In this document: positions 36,643 through 46,197 of the stretch, one piece after another
How positions within the stretch are numbered: the first letter of the stretch is position 1
Layout: each line of letters starts with the position of its first letter
Source of the DNA: Oceanospirillaceae bacterium
Lineage (GTDB): Bacteria; Pseudomonadota; Gammaproteobacteria; Pseudomonadales; Oceanobacteraceae
Assembly (NCBI GenBank): GCA_002724925.1
Contig: PBQA01000027.1
Location: forward strand, 1-64,000
Direction of reading: 5' to 3'
Length of the DNA: 64,000 bases
Position numbers and translations under genes: made by a program
Notes under the pieces: generated by a model
Seen by the model: only the letters and a program-made list of their open reading frames with translations
Told to the model about the DNA's origin: nothing
The model's database searches: none

Positions 36643-38223
36643 TCAGTAAATTGCCTGGCGACCTTTATCGCGTCGCTGGGCTTTACTGACCGGCATCACC
36701 ATACGGAAGTGGACGCCGGTGTTTGACGGCTCAATACTGATGTCGCCCTTCATTCGCTGCTTGATTATGTTGTAAACCAGATGCATTCCGAGGCCGGTAC
36801 CGCCATCGCTGCGGCAGGTGGTAAACATCGGCTCGAATATCTTTTTCGCGGCTTCGCGGCTAAGTCCTATGCCGTCATCCTGATACTCCATAATTACGTT
36901 GTGTGAAGCTTCTTTTACGCTAATCACTATCAGGCCTTCTGCGCGGCCGGCAAAGCCATGTTTCAGAGAGTTTGTAATCAGGTTAGTCAATACCTGTGTG
37001 ATGGCTGTCGGGGATGCCTGCATGCATATGTCTTCAGGGCAGTCTACTTTGACCTCATAAGGATGATTGCGGAGCATTGGTGACAGGCTGCGCAGCAGGT
37101 CAGAAATGGTGTTATGAATATAAATCCAGTCGTTATCGTCATTAATATGTCCCGCTGACACTGACTTAAAACTCTTCATCAGGCTGGTGGCGCGGCGCAG
37201 ATTCTCTCGCAGCAGCTCAAGGCTTTCAGAAACTCGCGACCATTCTTCCGTTTTTACCAGTTCTGGATGCTCAGCGATGACTGCTTGTACGTCGTTACGA
37301 AGACACGACTCTATCGTCAGGCACAAGCCCAGTGGCGTTTCGATCTCATGACCTATACCGGCAATCATACCGCCCAGAGCAGATTGTTTTTCTGCCTCGA
37401 TCAGTTGTGACTGAGTGGTGTTCAGTTCGTCAACGGTCTGGTTAAGTTGTGCAATGGTTTCTGACAGATGCTGTGTGCGTTCTTCGACTCTGTCTTCGAG
37501 TTCGGCGTTGACCTGACTTAATTGATGCTGTGCCAGCTTGTTCCGCTCAAGTTCTTTGATTAATTGTTCGTTGAGTTCACGAAAGGCCACCATCAGTTGA
37601 TCAACATCGTCCATTGCTCGACTTGGGCTGATATCGACAGGGGTCAGGATGCCATGTTCAATCCGGCTGTTAACGGCTCTTGCCAGTCGGGTAATTCGCC
37701 GCGTAACGATCTGATGAAGAACAAATACCAGCGCGCCAGCCAGTACCAGCATAAGCAGGAAAATGCTGCCAATGTAGGGTGATGCATTTTCAAAGGCTTT
37801 CATCCATGGGCTGCCGTTGAAATAAGCGACGCTCAGATCGCCCACCAGAAGGTCGTCGTAATGCACGGGAATACGGGTGACATGGGCATAATAGGGGCGG
37901 GTACCGGCTTCAGCACTGAAGTTATCTGTGTCGACAGCGCGCACATACGAGACGCCAGGGTCGCCTTGCAGGCCAGCCACAAGTAGACGGAGCTGTTGCT
38001 TATCATACTGCCAGAGAGCATGAGCAATCGCCGGCTTGAAGGTGTTCGTGATGCGCATCATCTCCTGATGCTCACGTTCAACTTCACGTTCAAACTGAAT
38101 GCTATAGAGCAGGCCACCTGCGACGCCACCAACCAGAATCAATGTCAGGCATATATACAGAAACATCCGGCTGACGATAGAGCGTCGGGCGGATGTTGTG
38201 ATCTTCTCGGATTCCTGGCTCAC
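36643..38223 (-). CDS. Orphan membrane sensor histidine kinase
   Basis: The 526-residue protein has TM1 at about 17-40, a periplasmic sensor of about 110 residues, and TM2 near 150-172. HAMP, a coiled coil (AELEDRVEERTQHLSETIAQL), the phospho-acceptor region GHEIETPLG and the ATPase boxes LTNLITNSLKHGF, DDGIGLS and GGTGLGMHLV follow. No receiver domain or adjacent response regulator is present. It lies between two RND systems, which suggests but does not prove that it senses envelope stress or pump substrates. Confidence 0.88.
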   Translation of the reverse strand: MSQESEKITTSARRSIVSRMFLYICLTLILVGGVAGGLLYSIQFEREVEREHQEMMRITNTFKPAIAHALWQYDKQQLRLLVAGLQGDPGVSYVRAVDTDNFSAEAGTRPYYAHVTRIPVHYDDLLVGDLSVAYFNGSPWMKAFENASPYIGSIFLLMLVLAGALVFVLHQIVTRRITRLARAVNSRIEHGILTPVDISPSRAMDDVDQLMVAFRELNEQLIKELERNKLAQHQLSQVNAELEDRVEERTQHLSETIAQLNQTVDELNTTQSQLIEAEKQSALGGMIAGIGHEIETPLGLCLTIESCLRNDVQAVIAEHPELVKTEEWSRVSESLELLRENLRRATSLMKSFKSVSAGHINDDNDWIYIHNTISDLLRSLSPMLRNHPYEVKVDCPEDICMQASPTAITQVLTNLITNSLKHGFAGRAEGLIVISVKEASHNVIMEYQDDGIGLSREAAKKIFEPMFTTCRSDGGTGLGMHLVYNIIKQRMKGDISIEPSNTGVHFRMVMPVSKAQRRDKGRQAIY

Positions 38224-38279
38224 GCGGGTACTTCCCTGTAATACTTGGGCTTGCTTCCTGTCGTAGCCCAGCGAATCAA

Positions 38280-41200
38280 TTATTCGTCGCTGAGCTGGCT
38301 GGTCAGTTTTCCTCGCATCGCGCTGTAATAGAGCAACGGGATCACAACCAGCGTCAGGATAGTCGACACCAGAATACCAAAAATCAGAGAAATCGCGAGA
38401 CCGTTAAAGATCGGGTCATCGAGGATAAAGAACGCGCCGATCATGGCGGCTATCCCGGTCAGAGCAATGGGCTTTGACCGTACTGCCGCAGAGTGGACGA
38501 CAGCGTCTTCGAATCGCATTCCTTCACCCACTTTCTGGTTGATGAAATCGACCAGCAAAATCGAATTGCGTACGATAATACCGGCCAGAGCGATCATGCC
38601 AATCATTGAGGTGGCAGTGAATTGAGCACCAAAGATCGCGTGGCCCGGCATCACACCTATGACGGTTAAGGGGATGGGGGCCATGATAATCAGCGGGACC
38701 AGGTACGATCTGAACTGAGCTACAACAAGCAGGTAAATCAGAATCATACCGACGCCATAGGCGATGCCCATATCGCGGAATGTTTCATAGGTAATCTGCC
38801 ACTCGCCATCCCATTTCATTTCGATGCTGTCGGCCATGGGCGGTTGTTGAATAAACCACTGCGGCCAGCTCAGGCCTTTGTCGTCCATGTTCATGGCAAT
38901 ACTGAAAAGTCCGTAGAGCGGGCTGTCTAATTCGCCTGCCATATCGGCTGTAACGAAAACAACGGGTTTCAGGTTTTTACGGTAGATTGTTTTTTCGACG
39001 GTGCTTTCTTCAACACTAACCAGGTCTGCGAGCGCGACGTAACCACCGTCCGCCGCTTTTACTTTAAGCGTCAGTAAATTATTCAGGCCTGCTTTATCAC
39101 CTTCAGGCAGCTCCAGGCGGATAGGCAGCGGATATTTCTGCTGGCCGGTGTGCAGGTAGCTGACATCTTCGCCACCCAGTGCTGTGTTGATCGCCTGCAC
39201 TATGCTGGCTTGTGCAACACCAACATGGGAGGCTCTTTGGCGGTCGATACGTATCAGCCATTTCGATTGATCGTCTTCAACCATATCGTCAGTATCAACG
39301 ATGTCCGGCGTTTGCTCGAACTCCGCTCTTAATTGCTTCGCTGCTGCGATTTGCATACCGTAATCCGGACCATAGATCTCGGCGACGATCGGTGCCATCA
39401 CTGGCGGACCGGGCGGTACTTCAACCACTTTGACGTTGGCATTGAGTTGCGCACCAATTGCCTGCAAAGGCTCGCGCACAGAGCGTGCTATGTCGTGCGA
39501 TTGCCGATCTCGTTGGTGTTTACCCACCAGGTTAACCTGAATGTCGCCCTGATCAGGCTGGCTACGAAGATAGTACTGCCTTACCAGACCATTGAAGTTG
39601 ATAGGCGCTGCAGTGCCTGCATACATCTGTACGTCACGAATTTCAGGGACCTTCATCAGCTCTTCAGACAGTGCTTCCAGTACGGCCAGCGTCTCTTCGA
39701 CTGGGGTGCCTTCGGGCATATCAACTACGACCTGAAACTCTGACTTGTTGTCGAAAGGCAGCATTTTCATGACGACCGCCGTCATTAGCGGGAGTGAAAC
39801 GGCAAGCATGATCAGCAGGGTGATGCCAGCAAACAGCAAGCCACGTTTTTTACCTGCGTTTTTTCCTTCGATAAACGGCCGCATCGATTTATTGAACAGG
39901 GTATACAGTGCGCCAGAGGCTTCGTCGTCATCATGCTCAGGCTGTGCGTTTTCATGCTTTTCTGCCACTTTCTTTAACAGCTTGTATGAGAGCCACGGCG
40001 TAACAACAAATGCTACGATCAGTGAGATAAGCATGCCTGTAGAGGCGTTGATGGGAATGGGGCTCATGTAAGGTCCCATAAGCCCAGATACGAATGCCAT
40101 AGGCATCAATGCGGCAATCACCGTAAAGGTAGCCAATATCGTCGGACCACCCACCTCTTCGACAGCCGCAGGGATCACTTCCAGAAGTTTCTTTCCACCT
40201 TTGTGCATGTGGCGGTGGATATTTTCTACAACGACGATGGCGTCATCGACCAGAATGCCTATTGAAAAAATCAGGGCAAACAGTGAAACACGATTGAGTG
40301 TGAACCCCCATACCCAGCTGGCAAAGAGGGTAATCGCCAAGGTAATAAAGATCGCTCCACCGACAATAATTGCTTCGCGCCAGCTCATAGTGGCTAATAC
40401 CAGTACCACTACAGCGGCGGTGGCAAACAGGAGCTTGGCAATCAGCTTGTCGGATTTATCTTTTGCCGTGATGCCGTAGTCGCGGGTGACATCAGCGATA
40501 ACAGTGTCAGGAATTATCCGGTTCTGTAGCGTCTGCAGGCGCTGTTCAATGCCTTGCGTAATATCGATCGCATTAGTACCTGGTTGTTTTGCGACGGCGA
40601 GTGTAACGGCTGGGACGCTGCTTTCCATGCCAAGCGCCCGGTAGCTGACGAATTGATCCGGCGTATCGTTGGCGAGCTTGATATCCGCGACATCGGCCAG
40701 ATACACAAGCCCACCCTGATTACGGCCAACGATCAACTGGCCAACCTCTGAGCTGTTCCGCAGAAAGCTGCCGGCCTGAATCTGAATAACTTCATTATTC
40801 TGGATCAGAGATTGTCGATAGCCGCCGACGTTGGCACTTAGTAGTGCGTTGCGAACATCGCTGAATGCCAGCCCGTGGCCGTTCATACGAGCCGGGTCAA
40901 GTTTGACCTGTAGCACATCAGCGTGGGTGCCGATGCTGTAAATATCGCGGGTTCCCGGAATTTGTTTCAGGTCACTTTCCAACGTATGGGCGATAGCTGT
41001 CAGGTCATTGGCACTGACAGAGGCATCTTTACCACGCAGGGTAATACTCATGATGGGGACATCGTCGATGCCCATTGGTTTTATCACCGGCTCTGTAACA
41101 CCGAGGTTGGGAGGAAACCAGTCTTTGTTGCTGTGAACCTGATTGTAGAGATTGAGAATGGCTTCTTCACGAGGAATACCCACTTCGAAAGCAACAGTGA

Positions 41201-41492
41201 GTACTGCTTGCCCCGGCTGGCTGATAGAAAAAATGTCATCAACACCCTTAATTTCAGAGAGTACCTGCTCTGCGGGAATAGCCACCAGTTGCTCGACATC
41301 ACTGGCGCTGGCACCGGGATAACCGATAAAGATGTTGGCGAAGGTGACGTCGATCTGCGGCTCTTCTTCTTTGGGCGTGATCATGATTGCGAAAAAACCC
41401 AATAACAGACCGACCAGCGCGAGCAGGGGCGTGATTGCGGAATTCTGGAATGCCTGCGCTGTTTTTCCAGAGATACCTAATTTCTGAGTCAT
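38280..41492 (-). CDS. RND efflux transporter (second system)
   Basis: The 1070-residue pump starts with NSAITPLLALVGLLLGFFAIMITPKEEEPQI, a subgroup signature of metabolite or metal-like RND proteins. It keeps the TM4 motif GILVDDAIVVVENIHRH and the second-half motif GMIALAGIIVRNSILLVDFINQ. It lies 13 bases downstream of its adaptor. No outer-membrane factor is in this operon, so it may share the NodT-type channel encoded at 30846 or use one elsewhere. Confidence 0.92.
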   Translation of the reverse strand: MTQKLGISGKTAQAFQNSAITPLLALVGLLLGFFAIMITPKEEEPQIDVTFANIFIGYPGASASDVEQLVAIPAEQVLSEIKGVDDIFSISQPGQAVLTVAFEVGIPREEAILNLYNQVHSNKDWFPPNLGVTEPVIKPMGIDDVPIMSITLRGKDASVSANDLTAIAHTLESDLKQIPGTRDIYSIGTHADVLQVKLDPARMNGHGLAFSDVRNALLSANVGGYRQSLIQNNEVIQIQAGSFLRNSSEVGQLIVGRNQGGLVYLADVADIKLANDTPDQFVSYRALGMESSVPAVTLAVAKQPGTNAIDITQGIEQRLQTLQNRIIPDTVIADVTRDYGITAKDKSDKLIAKLLFATAAVVVLVLATMSWREAIIVGGAIFITLAITLFASWVWGFTLNRVSLFALIFSIGILVDDAIVVVENIHRHMHKGGKKLLEVIPAAVEEVGGPTILATFTVIAALMPMAFVSGLMGPYMSPIPINASTGMLISLIVAFVVTPWLSYKLLKKVAEKHENAQPEHDDDEASGALYTLFNKSMRPFIEGKNAGKKRGLLFAGITLLIMLAVSLPLMTAVVMKMLPFDNKSEFQVVVDMPEGTPVEETLAVLEALSEELMKVPEIRDVQMYAGTAAPINFNGLVRQYYLRSQPDQGDIQVNLVGKHQRDRQSHDIARSVREPLQAIGAQLNANVKVVEVPPGPPVMAPIVAEIYGPDYGMQIAAAKQLRAEFEQTPDIVDTDDMVEDDQSKWLIRIDRQRASHVGVAQASIVQAINTALGGEDVSYLHTGQQKYPLPIRLELPEGDKAGLNNLLTLKVKAADGGYVALADLVSVEESTVEKTIYRKNLKPVVFVTADMAGELDSPLYGLFSIAMNMDDKGLSWPQWFIQQPPMADSIEMKWDGEWQITYETFRDMGIAYGVGMILIYLLVVAQFRSYLVPLIIMAPIPLTVIGVMPGHAIFGAQFTATSMIGMIALAGIIVRNSILLVDFINQKVGEGMRFEDAVVHSAAVRSKPIALTGIAAMIGAFFILDDPIFNGLAISLIFGILVSTILTLVVIPLLYYSAMRGKLTSQLSDE

Positions 41493-41505
41493 GATCGGCT
41501 CCCGC

Positions 41506-42552
41506 TTACTCTTTGTCGCTGGATGTTGTCTGGGAGATCCTGCCCAGCTCGCTCAGTGCATCTTCATGAATCACTTCGCCCGCCTGAAGACCTGCCAGTA
41601 CTTCATACCAGGTATCACCGTTTCGTTGGATTGGGTTGCCCAGTCGGATCTGGCGCAGGTATGAGCGATCATTCTCTTGTACATAAACAGCGTTCATTTC
41701 TCCGCGACGGAGAAGGGCTGACGATGGAATCAGAATGGCGTTGCGTGCACCTGCCTGAATGTGAACCTTGACCCACTGGCCCGGCAACAGATTGGCACTC
41801 GATTCGTCTGAAAGTGCCGCACGCAGCCGTACGCTGTGACGCTGGTTATCCGCGAACGGATATAGAGTCACTTTGGTGGCAGGTGTCATCTTGTGTTCGA
41901 TTTCTACACTGACCTGGCTTGCGTCGTTGAATTTGCTCGCAATCCGCTGGGGCACATCAGTTATCGCGCGCATGGCACCGGTACCATAGCCGCTCATCAG
42001 GGGAGTACCGGGATTGACCAGCTCACCGACTTCAACAAAGCGCTCCATAATGAGGCCCGCATAGGGCGCGGTCACTTCGGTGTACGAGAGCTGTGTTTTT
42101 GCCTGTTGCAGTGCCGCTTTCGCAACCTCTACATTGGCAGCGGCACTTTTAGCCTGTGCTTCGGAACGGTCATATTCGCCTTGAGAGAGTGTGCCTTGCT
42201 TTAGCAGACGAGCATTTCGCTTCAGCAATGTTTGTGAGTCGTCGTTCAATGCCTCCGCCTGCGCCAGGCTGGCCCTGGCTTGAGCAACTGCTGCTTTCTG
42301 CTGAGTATTGTCAATCTGGATGAGTACCTGGCCGTCATCTACTGAGTCGCCAACATCACCATTGATTGCCAGGATCGTACCGCTGGTCTGTGCAGAGATG
42401 GTTCCGGAGTTTATCGCGTCAACCGTGCCATCAAGGCTATAGATATCAGGAATGCTAGCCTCTGAGATGGTAAGTTCTGCGGTCGCACTCTGAGTTTGAA
42501 TCATCAATATGCTGACATACAATGAGCCAGTCAGAAACTTATGGATACGCAT
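41506..42552 (-). CDS. RND efflux periplasmic adaptor (second system)
   Basis: The 348-residue protein has an N-terminal signal segment (residues 7-26). Lipoyl half INSGTISAQTSGTILAINGDVGDSV is followed by a coiled coil rich in Ala and Gln, then LSYTEVTAPYAGLIMERFVEVGELV and a beta-barrel domain. It heads the two-gene operon with the 38280-41492 transporter. Confidence 0.9.
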   Translation of the reverse strand: MRIHKFLTGSLYVSILMIQTQSATAELTISEASIPDIYSLDGTVDAINSGTISAQTSGTILAINGDVGDSVDDGQVLIQIDNTQQKAAVAQARASLAQAEALNDDSQTLLKRNARLLKQGTLSQGEYDRSEAQAKSAAANVEVAKAALQQAKTQLSYTEVTAPYAGLIMERFVEVGELVNPGTPLMSGYGTGAMRAITDVPQRIASKFNDASQVSVEIEHKMTPATKVTLYPFADNQRHSVRLRAALSDESSANLLPGQWVKVHIQAGARNAILIPSSALLRRGEMNAVYVQENDRSYLRQIRLGNPIQRNGDTWYEVLAGLQAGEVIHEDALSELGRISQTTSSDKE

Positions 42553-42600
42553 GCTTGGTTCCTCTCAAAGGACTTATCAGAAGGCCATACTTCGACCTTA

Positions 42601-42620
42601 ATATTACTACTTGGTAATAT
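42601..42620. promoter_or_regulatory. Inverted repeat upstream of the second RND operon
   Basis: ATATTAC-TACTTG-GTAATAT is a perfect 7-bp dyad about 50 bases upstream of the adaptor start. It could be a regulator site. No regulator gene lies next to this operon. Confidence 0.4.
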
Positions 42621-42744
42621 GCTAATAAAAGAACATAGCGAGCGCAACTTTTGTGTGAAAATCACGCTTAGCGAGAGTGTAGTCCGGGAAGGCGTATTCA
42701 GACACTGAATGAAACTTTACTGCGTATAAACGCGCACAGGCAAT

Positions 42745-43392
42745 TCAGAAGCTTGTGAACGGGTCTTGCCAATCGCGCGGTATAGAAGGCCATTCTGCCT
42801 CCTGAGGCGCTGAAAAGAGCCGATGGGTTACTGCGCCATCGCTGAATTCAATAGCCCAGGCGTGCAAGTATGCCCTGGCGGCCGGCTCTCCTCCGTACCG
42901 GGTATCTCCGAGTATGGGAGCGCCGAGGCTTTTCATGGCGACACGCAATTGGTGGGTCTTCCCCGTATGGGGTTTAAGCAGGAAGAGGCGTTCACCCATA
43001 GACTCGTCAAAAGCACTCCAGAATCGGGTGATGGCTGGATTACTCAATGTGCGGAGAAGGCGATAACTGCCATTTCTGGCTTTCTCCATATCGCCTTTGA
43101 TCAGACCCTGCTTCTTCTTAGGACGTTGTCGTGAGATTGCCAGGTAGTATTTCCGGGTTGTCCGTTGAGCGAATTGTAGCGATAACGCGGCTGCACTTTC
43201 AGCCGAGGTTGCAACGAGGAGAATACCGGAAGTGACTTTATCGAGTCGGTGTACCGGCCAGAGTTTTTGCCCGAGTGCAGCTTCGGCATCCGCGAAAAAG
43301 CCGCATGTTCCGTCTTCGCTGTGGAAGCTGTGTCCGGCGGGCTTGTTCAGCGCGATCCAACCGTCGCCTTGTGCAATGATGCCAGGCAACAT
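42745..43392 (-). CDS. RluA-family RNA pseudouridine synthase
   Basis: The 215-residue enzyme carries the catalytic motif HRLDKVTSGILL (Asp about residue 50), LLKPHTGKTHQLRV and APILGDTRYGG. It lacks an S4 domain, as expected for this short subgroup. The RNA target is not predictable from the sequence. Its ATG overlaps the stop of a 51-residue gene upstream (TGATG), which indicates coupled translation. Confidence 0.88.
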   Translation of the reverse strand: MLPGIIAQGDGWIALNKPAGHSFHSEDGTCGFFADAEAALGQKLWPVHRLDKVTSGILLVATSAESAAALSLQFAQRTTRKYYLAISRQRPKKKQGLIKGDMEKARNGSYRLLRTLSNPAITRFWSAFDESMGERLFLLKPHTGKTHQLRVAMKSLGAPILGDTRYGGEPAARAYLHAWAIEFSDGAVTHRLFSAPQEAEWPSIPRDWQDPFTSF

Positions 43393-43547
43393 CAGCGGTA
43401 AGAGTCCTGCTCCATAATTTCGAGCAGACGTCTTACCAGAGCTTCAAACAGCTCAGCCTGTTGGTTGCCGGACTCCGCAGAAGTGGTGTACATCAAGCTT
43501 TCTATTTCGGCTCTCGACATGTACTTAACAGCAACAGGGTTAGTCAT
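43392..43547 (-). CDS. Small 51-residue protein coupled to the pseudouridine synthase gene
   Basis: ATG at 43547 is preceded by GTAAGGAAC. The product begins MTNPVAVKYMSRAEIESLMY and ends in LVRRLLEIMEQDSYR. The stop overlaps the next start by one base. The sequence looks like two amphipathic helices. The ribosome site, the coupling and ordinary codon use support a real gene. Function unknown. Confidence 0.6.
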   Translation of the reverse strand: MTNPVAVKYMSRAEIESLMYTTSAESGNQQAELFEALVRRLLEIMEQDSYR

Positions 43548-43576
43548 GGTAGTTCCTTACGGGCAAGCTGTGCCAA

Positions 43577-44128
43577 TCAGAAGCGATAACTGATCAGAAG
43601 GTTTGAAAGGATCGGTGCGGGAGGCGTATTCCTGCCGGTTGCCGTTTTATTTTCCTGGCGATAGTCACGTGTATCGTGGTAGGTTGCGGCAACTTCGAGG
43701 GTGATGGCCTTGTATTGGTAACCTGTACCCAGTTGCCAGCCCCATCCGTTAAATACCTTAGGATCAGCATCGCCGTCGCGTCGCACGTCAATCACTTCGC
43801 GGTGCCATGCTGGCCCGGTGTGTATACGGAAACCGGGTTGAGCGAGGCCGTACCCTATCATCATCTGAGTCTCGTACCCCCAGAGTGAGGTGTCACCTTC
43901 ATCAAGCGCATAAATAATGAAACGAGAGCCGTGGTAGTTATCCTGCGGAAATTCGGCAAACAGGGTGGTGCCTGACTGGCGGAAGTCTGGCATGTAGTCC
44001 GGTGCCGGGTGAACATCGTATTTCAGAAGGCCAGCGCCGACCCTGAAATTAGTAGGTTCTGCATGGGCGGTAACAACAGTTACGAAGGTAGTTGCGAATA
44101 TTGCAATGATCGGCAATAGCAAGCGCAT
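43577..44128 (-). CDS. Small outer-membrane beta-barrel protein
   Basis: Start ATG 44128 (MRLLLPIIAIFATTFVTVVTAHA) gives a clean signal peptide; the frame from 44152 adds eight polar residues. The mature part of about 160 residues alternates short strands (FRVGAGLLKYDVHP, WGYETQMMIGYGLA, YQYKAITLEVAATYHD) and ends in LLISYRF with terminal Phe. Probably an eight-strand barrel. Function unknown. Confidence 0.7.
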   Translation of the reverse strand: MRLLLPIIAIFATTFVTVVTAHAEPTNFRVGAGLLKYDVHPAPDYMPDFRQSGTTLFAEFPQDNYHGSRFIIYALDEGDTSLWGYETQMMIGYGLAQPGFRIHTGPAWHREVIDVRRDGDADPKVFNGWGWQLGTGYQYKAITLEVAATYHDTRDYRQENKTATGRNTPPAPILSNLLISYRF

Positions 44129-44264
44129 GGGTCGGGCTCCAGATTCAGTCACGCAAGGCTATCCCAGCAACTACCGGCTGGCAAGCGCTACCAACCGAGG
44201 GGCAGGCCGGGTAAGCTAACACTCTGTTCGCTGCGCCGAGCAGATACATTCTCTACCGGTCATA

Positions 44265-44522
44265 GTGTGTCTTATGAAGTGTGAGCCTGGTTGCGGCGCC
44301 TGCTGCATTGCTCCGTCGATCTCCAGTCCGATTCCAGGGATGCCTGATGGTAAGCCCGCAGGCGTTCGTTGCGTGCAGCTGGACGCTGACAATCTGTGTC
44401 GTCTGTTCGGCGATCCATCCCGTCCTGATGTCTGTCATCAGTTCAAGGCGGATCCGGATATTTGTGGAGACGGGAGTAAACAGGCCATGGCTAACCTGAT
44501 TGAGCTGGAACGAATCACCTGA
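44265..44522 (+). CDS. YkgJ-family cysteine-cluster protein
   Basis: The 85-residue protein carries CEPGCGACC near the start, then GVRCVQLDADNLCRLFGDPSRPDVCHQF, matching the Cys-rich metal-binding YkgJ family (putative Zn/Fe-S). The start could be ATG 44265 or ATG 44274; neither has a strong ribosome site. Function unknown in the family. Confidence 0.8.
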   Translation: MCLMKCEPGCGACCIAPSISSPIPGMPDGKPAGVRCVQLDADNLCRLFGDPSRPDVCHQFKADPDICGDGSKQAMANLIELERIT

Positions 44523-44545
44523 CCGACGGCCTACTGGAGACTGAC

Positions 44546-44857
44546 GTGTATAAATTTGTGTTTTTTGTGCCTGCTGATCACCTCGAACCCGTTAAGGAAG
44601 CGGTATTTGCCTCGGGAGCCGGCCAGATCGGTGACTACGATCACTGTTGTTTTCAGACGAGAGGAGAAGGCCAGTTTCGTCCTCTTGATGGCGCTCAGCC
44701 ACATATTGGCAAGGTCGGTGATGTCGAAAAGGTCGTCGAGTACCGGGTTGAATTGGTATGCACGGACGACCTTATCAAAGCCGCCGTCGCGGCGATGAAG
44801 CTTGCTCATCCCTATGAAGAGCCGGCCTATGATGTGTGGCAGCTGGCCGAATTCTGA
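44546..44857 (+). CDS. NIF3/YqfO-like small protein
   Basis: GTG start at 44546 with GGAGA five bases upstream. The 103 residues (YKFVFFVPADHLEPVKEAVFASGAG ... HPYEEPAYDVWQL) match the stand-alone YqfO/NIF3-like insertion domain, whose fold resembles PII and CutA1. The role is unknown. It lies 23 bases after the YkgJ gene, so the two are probably co-transcribed. Confidence 0.8.
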   Translation: MYKFVFFVPADHLEPVKEAVFASGAGQIGDYDHCCFQTRGEGQFRPLDGAQPHIGKVGDVEKVVEYRVELVCTDDLIKAAVAAMKLAHPYEEPAYDVWQLAEF

Positions 44858-44860
44858 AGA

Positions 44861-45406
44861 TTAATCGCTTCCTGCGTGCAGAGCCTGATCTGGCCGGATA
44901 TCAAATACGTGCGGGCCTGAGGCTCCCGCTATAAAACGTCGCAGGGTTTCAGACACCGTGGGAAACGCTATTTCTTCCCAGGGTATTTTTGCGGGAGTGA
45001 ATAGTGCAACCTCGAGGCTTTCCGGGCCTGCGGCAAACTCGGGCGCTGGCATGTCGGCCAGAAAAAAGATGTGTACCTGATTAATGTGGGGAACGGTAAT
45101 CATACTGTACAGGCTACCGAGCGCTGGCCGGGCTGCTGCTTCTTCCCAGGTTTCCCGAAGTGCTGCCTGTTCAGTGCTTTCACCGTTTTCCATAAAGCCG
45201 GCGGGCAGGGTCCAGAATCCTTTACGAGGAGAAATCGCGCGCTTGCAGAGTAGGATTCGTCCGTCGAATACTGGCAGGGTACCGGCGACGATTCTGGGGT
45301 TTTCATAGAAGATGGTGTCACAGCTATGACAGATATGACGATGTCGGTTGTCACCGTCCGGAATATCGAAAGTTACTTCAGAACGGCAGTTACTGCAGTA
45401 TTTCAT
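44861..45406 (-). CDS. Nudix hydrolase with N-terminal zinc ribbon
   Basis: Start ATG 45406 (MKYCSNC) gives 181 residues; the frame from 45499 reaches into the upstream gene. CSNC...CHSC forms a zinc ribbon. The Nudix box GFMENGESTEQAALRETWEEAA fits G-x5-E-x7-R-E-x2-E-E. It is of the NADH-pyrophosphatase-like subgroup. The exact substrate is unknown. Confidence 0.85.
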   Translation of the reverse strand: MKYCSNCRSEVTFDIPDGDNRHRHICHSCDTIFYENPRIVAGTLPVFDGRILLCKRAISPRKGFWTLPAGFMENGESTEQAALRETWEEAAARPALGSLYSMITVPHINQVHIFFLADMPAPEFAAGPESLEVALFTPAKIPWEEIAFPTVSETLRRFIAGASGPHVFDIRPDQALHAGSD

Positions 45407-45443
45407 GTTATTTGCCCTCAAGAACTGAGGGCAGTATATGCAA

Positions 45444-45788
45444 TCAGCTATTGGCCTGCATAGGGAATGCGAGTACCTGTGCCTGAGCAGGCGTTTCAAG
45501 TGGCATGACGATATCGTCTACGGTTTCGCCTACGGCTGCATTCAGAGTCTGACGCATGGTGTACAGCGAGTCATGCATCATCTTTGATATTTTGATGCAT
45601 GCGCCCATAGGGTTGCTGGCACGGCGGCGTTCCATATCGATCTGGAACTGCAGGCCACGCAGGCGGCGATGGCAGTTCTCTGGCGCTTCAGCGATTGTCT
45701 CTTCAATCAGTTTCAGGCGGATACGCTCCAGTGTTTCCGGATCGTTTTTCGCTAAGCGAACCATTTCGTCAAAAGATGGCATGTCCAC
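45444..45788 (-). CDS. DUF3135-family protein
   Basis: The 114-residue protein reads MPSFDEMVRLAKNDPETLERIR ... RRLRGLQFQIDMERRRASNPMGACIKISKMM, the DUF3135 signature. It is helical and soluble, function unknown. It lies 37 bases upstream of the Nudix gene, on the same strand. Confidence 0.8.
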   Translation of the reverse strand: MDMPSFDEMVRLAKNDPETLERIRLKLIEETIAEAPENCHRRLRGLQFQIDMERRRASNPMGACIKISKMMHDSLYTMRQTLNAAVGETVDDIVMPLETPAQAQVLAFPMQANS

Positions 45789-46197
45789 GGCTCATTACCT
45801 CATATCAGTTTCTACACACTGCAAGTCGCGCATTTGCATAATTCGGAAACTAGTCTACCCCAAGGAGAAAGCGTCAAACATACATCGCTGCTATTGTTTA
45901 ACCTGTCTAACTATCTGATTATCCTCAAAAAATTATTTAATGTAACTTTGTGTTACTTAGAAAGTTGTTAAAAATCAGTGAGTTAACCGCTTGTTCAGCG
46001 AAAGTAGATTGCTGATTTTTTAGTCAAAGCTGTTATTTAAATCTTCGGGTTGATCGTAAAATGATCTATATGTGGGACATATTGCGACACTTTGTCTCCC
46101 TGGTGTCTGTTCCGGGGTTCTGACGTCTCGGAGGCAGTGATTTTTTTGACGGGGTGAACAGATAGCCACGGGGTACCTCTGAGCTTACAATGTCGCC
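45789..46197. other. 409-base intergenic region between divergent genes
   Basis: AT-rich and without a supported gene. AAAAATCAG (45970-45978) and CTGATTTTT (46012-46020) could form a stem with a 33-base loop. Promoters for the divergent DUF3135 and Nudix genes must lie here, but no confident boxes were assigned. Confidence 0.5.
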
